Of a stretch of 64,000 nt of DNA, positions 58,368 to 64,000 are shown piece by piece. Position 1 is the stretch's first letter, and every line of letters starts with the position of its first letter. The notes beneath the pieces were generated by a model that had not been told where the DNA came from, did no database searches, and saw nothing but the letters and a program-made list of their open reading frames with translations. The stretch lies in NCBI RefSeq assembly GCF_000717275.1, contig NZ_JNYV01000012.1:1-64000 (forward strand). Direction: 5' to 3'. The stretch is from Kitasatospora arboriphila (lineage in GTDB: Bacteria; Actinomycetota; Actinomycetes; Mycobacteriales; Mycobacteriaceae). A program made the position numbers and the translations under genes.

Positions 58368-58798
58368 CTCGTGCGCCCCTGCTGGCGTTGAGCCGGTGGT
58401 GTCACCGGCTGAGTGGAGGCGGCGTGGGTGTTCTCGGGTGGCCCGACGACCAGGGATGCTGTCGTCGCCGGGACGGTGGTGGCGCGCAGCAGCTCCGACA
58501 TTGCTGCTGCGGTATCCGGCGGTGACGGTGAGGAAGAGCGCTGCTGGGCTGCTACCGCTTTGACTCTGTCCGGGCGGAACCCAGACCAGTGGTGCTCGCC
58601 GGTCACCACCACGGGCGCTTGCTGATAGCCCAAGCTCATCACGTAGTCGCGGGCCTTCGGATTGGTGGTGATGTCGACGGTCTCGTAGTCGATGCCAGCT
58701 TTGTCGAGCGCTTTGTAGGTGGCGGTGCACTGCACGCAGGCCGGTTTGCTGTACACGGTGATCGGGTCCGCGGGCTGTTGGGGCGATGGTGCGCTCAA
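58361..58798 (-). CDS. NrdH-like glutaredoxin with C-terminal tail
   Basis: A 145-residue protein. Residues 10-82 repeat the 80-residue NrdH at 34.8 kb closely (CVQC, KARDYVMSLGYQQAPVVVTG, HHWSGFRPDR). A 60-residue S/T/P-rich tail is added. It is six bases after the upstream gene. Two NrdH-like proteins on one element may support deoxynucleotide supply; the tail is of unknown role. Confidence 0.85.
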   Translation of the reverse strand: MSAPSPQQPADPITVYSKPACVQCTATYKALDKAGIDYETVDITTNPKARDYVMSLGYQQAPVVVTGEHHWSGFRPDRVKAVAAQQRSSSPSPPDTAAAMSELLRATTVPATTASLVVGPPENTHAASTQPVTPPAQRQQGRTRW

Positions 58799-58804
58799 GG
58801 GTGC

Positions 58805-59524
58805 TCACCTGCCCGAGGCGGCCGGTGTGGCCAGCAGGTCGGAGAGACGGTGTTCGTGCCAGTCGCGGTATCCGGGAGCGTCGAGGCAGATGGCGGTGGC
58901 CGGGTTCTCAGCCGAATCATCAACGTGTGAGAGTGTCACGGCCACCAGGTGTTTGACCCCGGCGCGGGCGAGCGCAGCAGCGTCGATGCCAGGGTGGCTG
59001 TGGTGGATGATGACTCGCACCATTTCCAGGCCCTGATCGTCGCGGACTTGGCCAGCAAGCCAGACAGCTTTGCGGGCGGCATCGGTGGCCACCGCCAACT
59101 CGTCGGTCATCTTGTCCCGGTCGTTGGGGTGCACGTTGCCGAACCACACCGGTTCTCCTGCAAGGTCGGCGATCGCGAACGCCGGAACGATCTCGACTTC
59201 ATCTGGGTCGTCGCGGCTGGGTTTTTCGAGGAGCTCGCCGGCGGTGTACAGCTCGACGGTGGGCGCATCGGCTGATGAGTCCGACAGGTGGCGGGCTTTG
59301 TCGGCGAGGGCCGCCGCGGCGTCAGCACGCATCTGGTCGAGGTCGATGCCGAGCTGTTTGCGTAGTTCCGTGCGCACTTTGGGCCATAGCGACTTCCCGC
59401 CGTGGTGCTTCTTCTCGCAATATTTGAACAGTGCGCTGGGTGAATCGAGTTCGCGGAGCTCGTCGGCGTGTTCGGCGACGAACTCTTTGGCCTTGGTCCA
59501 TTCTTCTGCGCGGGATAGCGCCAT
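58805..59524 (-). CDS. Hypothetical protein, 239 residues, transfer region
   Basis: A soluble helical first part (SRAEEWTKAKEFVAEHADEL, KKHHGGKSLWPKVRTELRKQ) and an alpha/beta second part ending WHEHRLSDLLATPA. No domain is recognised. It begins the operon with the NrdH-like gene and carries the shared leader motif upstream. Confidence 0.55.
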   Translation of the reverse strand: MALSRAEEWTKAKEFVAEHADELRELDSPSALFKYCEKKHHGGKSLWPKVRTELRKQLGIDLDQMRADAAAALADKARHLSDSSADAPTVELYTAGELLEKPSRDDPDEVEIVPAFAIADLAGEPVWFGNVHPNDRDKMTDELAVATDAARKAVWLAGQVRDDQGLEMVRVIIHHSHPGIDAAALARAGVKHLVAVTLSHVDDSAENPATAICLDAPGYRDWHEHRLSDLLATPAASGR

Positions 59525-59553
59525 GAGGGGTGCTCCTTCTCACTCGGGGTGGT

Positions 59554-59565
59554 TGGTTGCAGAGA
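59554..59565 (-). promoter_or_regulatory. Shared leader motif TCTGCAACCA (copy 5)
   Basis: TCTCTGCAACCA on the minus strand, 29 bases before the start at 59524. CGAACGTTCG lies a few bases upstream (59570-59582). Confidence 0.55.
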
Positions 59566-59584
59566 TGCCGAACGTTCGTTGGGG

Positions 59585-60910
59585 TCAGCGAGATTGGCGG
59601 TGTTGCGGGCCCTGGGTGTTGGTGAGGTTGCGGACCTGGCCGGTGGTGTTGGCTTTGCCGGCAGTTTTGGCTTTCGCTCCGACCGCGGCCTGTGGCGGAT
59701 GGGCGGAGCTGATGTCAGCGGTCATCCGAGCCGAGATCGCACCCTCGGTCGCTTCGGTGTTCTCGCGCACCCACTCTTCGGTCGCCTCCCGCCGTTCCAC
59801 GGTGTCGTAGCCGGCAGGACGCTGATCTGCCGCTGTCGCTGCCGCCGCATGGAGGTTTGGGCCCGTCCCGTCGGTGGCCAGTGTTTTGACTGCTGCCACT
59901 GTCGGTTCGGCGTCGGCGGCCAGCTGCGCACCCGACTTGATGGCGTCCGCCAGCGGCGACGGCGTGCTGTCAGGGGATAGGCCGGTGGTGGGGTTGGGCA
60001 TGTTCAGCAGCGAGGCAGCTGGTTCCTCGGGCGTGACCGTGTCGCTGTTGTCGCTGGTCGGCTGCGGGAGGTTGAGCAAGGGTCTCGATGGATCGATGTC
60101 CTCGACCTGGTCGTCGCGAGCCGGGGTGGGCGGCAGATTGAGCAGCGGTGACGGCGTGCTGCCAGGAAGGCCGGTCGCGCTGCGCTTCTTGCCGGCGAGC
60201 ATCGCTCGGATCTCCTCGCGCGCTTTGGCGGCGGCCGGGCTGTACTCGACAGGGGTGTGGGCCGGTCCACCGTCGGCGTCAAGTTCGGCGTCGACTTGGG
60301 CGTCCTCACGGTCGGCGTCCGCAACGAGCGAATCGGCGAGGTTCTGGGCGATGAGCCGGTCACTGCCAGCGTCTTGGCCTTGCTGTTGTTCGCGTTTGCG
60401 TTCGGCATTACGTTGGGCGCGTTGGCGGGGTGTCATGTACGCCTCCGCCAACGCCGTGTCGAGGTCTTCCTCGGACACGGCGGCGAGGTTGAGTCCTTTG
60501 TCGATACCGACGCGTTCTTCGATGACCTCTGCGGCATTGATCGCCGCTCCGGACTCACTGCGCCATTCCTGGGCTTGGCGATAGGCCGTAGCGATCTTCT
60601 CGGGTGTGGCGTTCTCCCACCACTTGTCACGATCGACCCGGTTGAGCTGGTACTCAGCGATCCGGCGTGCGGTTTGGTGGCGTTCGCGATCGGCAGCCAG
60701 AGCATCGCGGGCGGCGGTGCGCAGCTGTTGTTCGCGGGCATCGATGACCCCCTGTTGCTCGCGCGCTGCACGTTCAAGTTCTTGCTGGCGTTGCTGGTGT
60801 AGGCGGGCGCGGTGCTGGGCCAATTGGGAGGCCATCGCCAACGCCACCCGCATCACCTGCCGAAACGCTCGGCCTACTTCCTGTTCATGGCCGGTATCTG
60901 TCTCACTCAC
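59585..60910 (-). CDS. Transfer-region scaffold-like protein with LLNLPxP repeats
   Basis: A 441-residue protein. Residues 20-200 form long charged helices (RAREQQGVIDAREQQLR type). SPLLNLPPTP, RPLLNLPQPT and ASLLNMPNPT repeat at about 255-305. The C-terminus is disordered. No enzyme domain is seen. It lies beside the DUF4913 and coupling-protein genes and may recruit a partner through the short repeats. Confidence 0.6.
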   Translation of the reverse strand: MSETDTGHEQEVGRAFRQVMRVALAMASQLAQHRARLHQQRQQELERAAREQQGVIDAREQQLRTAARDALAADRERHQTARRIAEYQLNRVDRDKWWENATPEKIATAYRQAQEWRSESGAAINAAEVIEERVGIDKGLNLAAVSEEDLDTALAEAYMTPRQRAQRNAERKREQQQGQDAGSDRLIAQNLADSLVADADREDAQVDAELDADGGPAHTPVEYSPAAAKAREEIRAMLAGKKRSATGLPGSTPSPLLNLPPTPARDDQVEDIDPSRPLLNLPQPTSDNSDTVTPEEPAASLLNMPNPTTGLSPDSTPSPLADAIKSGAQLAADAEPTVAAVKTLATDGTGPNLHAAAATAADQRPAGYDTVERREATEEWVRENTEATEGAISARMTADISSAHPPQAAVGAKAKTAGKANTTGQVRNLTNTQGPQHRQSR

Positions 60911-60940
60911 AACGGGTTTCCTTTCCTAGGGGTGTGCGGG

Positions 60941-61684
60941 CTATCGGCTGGGCGAGGCCGCGGGTTGCGGCGTTCTACCGCCCTCGGCCAAGGGCACTGC
61001 TGGTGGGGTGGTGCGGGTACGCACGGCGTCGGTGACCTCTGCCGGGGTGTCTTCAAACAGCCCGGGCGGGGTGGGGTCGCACGGAAGCGGCGGAAGAGAC
61101 TTCGCGTGGTGGGTGGCTTTGCAGCCGACCAAAGGTCCGCTCGGGGAGGTCAGCGCATTCATCAGGGGCAGCAGGTAGTCGCGCTGCCACACCGCAGGTC
61201 CGGTGCCTGGGTCGTTGCGCAGCACCTCGAACGACAGCCACAACCCTGTCAGTGTGACGACGGCTGGTTCGTGCTCGAACCAGCGTGGGCACCACAGGTA
61301 GTCGCGGCCGTGCACCACATCTCGGCGAAATACCCGGGCGATGTAGCCGGTCACGAACGCATCGAGGGTTTCAAATTGGAGTTGCGGTTCTGGCGGATAC
61401 ACCAGGTCAGCAACCGCTTCGACAATCGCTTCGTCCACCGCAGCAGGGGTGAACGCTTGGTGCACCGCGCGAGCGGTGTCTGCTTCGAACTGAAGGAGCA
61501 GCTCGCTGCCCTCGATCGCAGAGCTGAGCGGATCGCCGGTAGCTTTCGCAAGCACCTGTCCGATGGATCGTTGGGCAGCGTCACCTAGAGTCTCGACCAG
61601 TTTGTCCGCGATAGCTGCGACAGTTTCTGCGCCGGGGTCACGTGGTGGGGAAGGAGCGTCAAACCCGTTGTGGTTCATAGTCAT
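60941..61684 (-). CDS. DUF4913 protein
   Basis: A 247-residue protein. YLWCPRWFEHEPAVVTLTGL and FEVLRNDPGTGPAVWQRDYL match DUF4913, common in actinobacterial conjugative plasmids. Function unknown. Its start overlaps the coupling-protein stop by four bases. Confidence 0.8.
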   Translation of the reverse strand: MTMNHNGFDAPSPPRDPGAETVAAIADKLVETLGDAAQRSIGQVLAKATGDPLSSAIEGSELLLQFEADTARAVHQAFTPAAVDEAIVEAVADLVYPPEPQLQFETLDAFVTGYIARVFRRDVVHGRDYLWCPRWFEHEPAVVTLTGLWLSFEVLRNDPGTGPAVWQRDYLLPLMNALTSPSGPLVGCKATHHAKSLPPLPCDPTPPGLFEDTPAEVTDAVRTRTTPPAVPLAEGGRTPQPAASPSR

Positions 61685-63462
61685 CGCGCAGATCCTCCGT
61701 CGTTCAGCTCGAGGAGGGTTTTGGTGGAGGCAGCGTCGTCCTCGTCGGTGGCGTGCTGGGCTTTTTTGCCCAGCGGGGTGTTGAACCAGAACTCGGTCTC
61801 GATCAGGACCGGGGCGGCTGATCCTCCGAACGCGATGACGCGGCCGAACGGGATCGCGCCGAGGTCGGCGACGTCGAGGACGCGTTCGGTTTGGGCGCTG
61901 CGCGAGGTCGAGCCGCCACTGCCGCCGGAGCTGCGGGATACCGACTGGTACTGGTATTGGCCGATCAGTTGGGAGAAGTCGCCCAGGGGGTCGGTGTCTT
62001 TGATGCCGCCGCCGTAGATCGCGACGCCTGCCGCGTCCCAGAGCGTCGACCAGCCTTCTTTGCCGAAGGTTGCCACGCCTTGGCTCCAGGACTGGAACAT
62101 CGCCGAGAGCAGGATGCCGCGCGAGCCGTAGTGGGTGTACTTCTCGGCCATGGCGGGCCAGCGCAGCACGTTGCCGGCCTCATCGAGCTGGCAGACCAGC
62201 GGCACCTGCAGACGTCCACCCTGTTCGGCGGCGAACTGTTCGGCGGCCTCGCACACGGCCACGGTGAGCAGCGTGGCGATGGGTCCGGCGGAGCTGCCAT
62301 CACCCTTGCCTCGAGACAGGACGTAGGCGGTGTCTTTGGACCGCACGAACGCGTCCGGGTCGAAGTGTGGTCGGCCGTCACCGGGGTCGGTGATCCAGGC
62401 TTGGACGGTGGACATGGTGAACACTGACGCCCAGTTCAGGGCTGTTTCGAACACGCCGCCACGCTGATCGGATGGGGAGGCGACCGCGGCGCGTACTTCG
62501 TTGGCCAGCCGGGGCCATCCGTGGCGGTCGAGGATCTCAGCGGCCTCGCTGGCGTCGGAGGGGATGGCGGTCCAGGCGGCAACGATCGGTGCAGGTTTGC
62601 GGTCGAGTGCAGCAGCGAGCAGGAGGCATTTGAGCAGGCGAGAGGCTGCTTTGTGGAAGAACTCGGCGCTGCCGCCGCCGCCCCCTCCGGTGGGCACGCC
62701 GTCGACGGCCAGGACAGAGACCGCTTTTTCGGCGGTGTCGTCGTCGGTGATGTAGGTCAGGGGGTTCCACCAGAAGTCCGGTTCGTGGTTGGCGATCTTT
62801 TGGAGGTCGAACAGCCAGATCCGGCCCATGCGCCGGCGCAAGGCGCGGGTGGCTTTGACCATGTAGTCGTACTTGTTTGAGGTGGCCAGCACCGCGCCGG
62901 GCGCAGCGAGGATGCCGGGGATGATCCGGCTCAGGGTTTTACCGCGCCGAGGTCCCCAGATGTCGACGGTGCAGGTTTCCCAGTTGGAGTACAGCCGTTT
63001 GCCGCCGGCGACTGCTTTGCCGAGCGGAAGCCCCGGACCGAATGCTCGGGGGACGCCCAAGGTTGCGGCTTTGGCGAGGGCACCGCGTTCGGTGAGGAAC
63101 TCGATCTGGCGGCCGCGGCCCATCAGACGGGCGGCCCGGTCGAAGTCGCGGGCTGCGGGGTTGGAGCGGCGCACATACAGCCACACACCTGCCGTAGCCA
63201 GTCCGACGAGCAGAAGCGTTTCGGCGACGGCAATCGCCGTCATCGCACCGGTCCAGGGCGTCTTGTCCTGTGCAATGGCCAACGTCAAGGCTGCCGGGTT
63301 GATTGGGGCATTGTCGGCGCCGGACAGGTGAACGGAGGACACCAGCACGATCGAGACCACCGCGAGAACGGTGATGGCGATGCCGGCGAGGACCAGCCCG
63401 GGGTCGGTGGCAGAGTCGCGTTTACCGGGGGTGACCCGGCGGGTGGTGCCCATCATGTTCAT
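61681..63462 (-). CDS. TraG/VirD4-like coupling ATPase
   Basis: A 593-residue protein. Two N-terminal membrane helices (about 25-45 and 75-95) precede a RecA-type ATPase with the nucleotide loop GPRRGKTLSRIIPG and the Walker B-like VPLVCQLDEAGN. It should bring the relaxase-DNA complex to the export channel. It is upstream of the DUF4913 protein in the same operon, a usual conjugative order. Confidence 0.88.
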   Translation of the reverse strand: MNMMGTTRRVTPGKRDSATDPGLVLAGIAITVLAVVSIVLVSSVHLSGADNAPINPAALTLAIAQDKTPWTGAMTAIAVAETLLLVGLATAGVWLYVRRSNPAARDFDRAARLMGRGRQIEFLTERGALAKAATLGVPRAFGPGLPLGKAVAGGKRLYSNWETCTVDIWGPRRGKTLSRIIPGILAAPGAVLATSNKYDYMVKATRALRRRMGRIWLFDLQKIANHEPDFWWNPLTYITDDDTAEKAVSVLAVDGVPTGGGGGGSAEFFHKAASRLLKCLLLAAALDRKPAPIVAAWTAIPSDASEAAEILDRHGWPRLANEVRAAVASPSDQRGGVFETALNWASVFTMSTVQAWITDPGDGRPHFDPDAFVRSKDTAYVLSRGKGDGSSAGPIATLLTVAVCEAAEQFAAEQGGRLQVPLVCQLDEAGNVLRWPAMAEKYTHYGSRGILLSAMFQSWSQGVATFGKEGWSTLWDAAGVAIYGGGIKDTDPLGDFSQLIGQYQYQSVSRSSGGSGGSTSRSAQTERVLDVADLGAIPFGRVIAFGGSAAPVLIETEFWFNTPLGKKAQHATDEDDAASTKTLLELNDGGSAR

Positions 63463-63487
63463 CGGTGTCTCCTAAAGTGCGGCAGGG

Positions 63488-63994
63488 TTATTCGGCGTTG
63501 TCGGGGTAGGTGGCGAGTTTCCAGGTGCCCTCGACCTGGCGGAGCTGGGCGGTCACGGTGAACGAGCGGTAGGGGGTGGATCCGCCGTTGAGGTGGAGGA
63601 CGGTTTGGGCGACGTTGGCGCGTCCGAACGCCTCGCCGGGGCTGGTGAGGGTGGCTTGGGCGTCGGTCACGCGGGCGGTGATCAGATCACCGGAGCTGCG
63701 CCAGCCGGCCCATTCGGTGCTGGTGCGCACACCGCGAGCATCCGGGGTCTGCGCTGATCTGAGGGCGTCGCCGGTCAGGTGAGGGGCCGCGCGGCGCAGG
63801 GCGTCAGTGGGGGATTTATCGGTCACCGGTTCCCAGCTGAAGATCGCCGCCAGAGCTCTGGTCAGCGCCCCGCTGGGCACCTGGGCGTCGACGAGTCCTG
63901 GTGGGGCGGTGTAGTGCTCACCGTGCTCGTGGTCGGTGTGCGGGGGGTGGTCGTCGCCCGATCCGCATGCGGTGATGCCGAGCAGGGCCAGCAC
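63488..63994 (-). CDS. Putative lipoprotein of the transfer operon, partial
   Basis: 168 residues are visible, reaching almost to the right edge. LLGITACGSG is a likely lipobox, so only a few leader residues are missing if GTG at 63994 is not the start. The mature part (ALRRAAPHLTGDALRSAQTP, SFTVTAQLRQVEGTWKLATY) has the strand-helix pattern of VirB8- or NTF2-like domains, which is a weak resemblance. It lies 26 bases before the coupling-protein gene. Confidence 0.6.
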   Translation of the reverse strand: MLALLGITACGSGDDHPPHTDHEHGEHYTAPPGLVDAQVPSGALTRALAAIFSWEPVTDKSPTDALRRAAPHLTGDALRSAQTPDARGVRTSTEWAGWRSSGDLITARVTDAQATLTSPGEAFGRANVAQTVLHLNGGSTPYRSFTVTAQLRQVEGTWKLATYPDNAE

Positions 63995-64000
63995 TGTGAG

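Overview
The window is high-GC DNA from a mycolic-acid actinobacterium; Gordonia, Rhodococcus or a mycobacterium are the best guesses. The pointers are a HAMP-containing class III adenylate cyclase of the Rv1318c/Rv3645 type, HadA/HadB-like hydratases, a DUF3068 envelope protein, an MmpL-type transporter and an Rv2466c-like oxidoreductase. The replication, partition, mobilisation and coupling genes suggest a large conjugative plasmid or a plasmid-like integrative element. The genus, and whether the DNA is plasmid or chromosome, are inferences.

1-6 kb is chromosome-like cargo: an acyl-CoA synthetase C-terminus, a decayed DUF6461-like gene, an adenylate cyclase, a thioesterase, an MFS exporter with a divergent TetR repressor, and an arsenate reductase fragment. 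6.3-7.9 kb holds a small replication-linked cassette (zinc-motif protein, DnaB-N-like protein, HTH protein) and an orphan VbhA-like antitoxin. 8-16.7 kb carries a membrane protein, a cytochrome P450 / DUF6545 membrane protein / ImmA-like protease operon with a divergent small regulator, a primase-like replication protein, two MaoC-type hydratases and a DUF3068 protein. 16.7-18.8 kb is a partition locus: parA, parB, six TTTACCGCGGTAAA palindromes and a 56-residue excisionase-like protein among them.

18.8-26 kb contains two small genes behind a LexA-like box, an intact DUF6461-like gene with a relic of the cyclase 3' end, a DNA ligase fragment, and a CsoR-type repressor with three operators ahead of a stress cassette. 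In that cassette the MmpL and DsbA-like genes are each frameshifted. It ends with a 5'-truncated tyrosine recombinase. 26-31.5 kb has a secreted protein, a HEPN-motif protein, a serine resolvase and a RES toxin with an unusually large antitoxin.

31.5-64 kb is the plasmid maintenance and transfer block. It holds many small conserved genes, a 35-bp perfect palindrome that looks like a symmetric leaderless bidirectional promoter, NrdH redoxins, a second copy of the 6-8 kb cassette, a nuclease lipoprotein and a giant methyltransferase-helicase with a second reading frame nested in its 5' end. Then come HicAB, an OGG-fold protein beside a 663-residue protein (a candidate defence pair), an oriT-like region with MobC and a MOBP-type relaxase, a degenerate nuclease paralogue, a three-way-junction structure and, at the right edge, a DUF4913 protein, a VirD4/TraG-like coupling ATPase and a putative lipoprotein. 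Several element proteins carry QLDLF-like sliding-clamp motifs, and five transcription units share a TCTGCAACCA leader motif. The best candidates for something new are the nested gene, the clamp-motif set, the mirrored promoter, the OGG-associated pair and the three-way junction.
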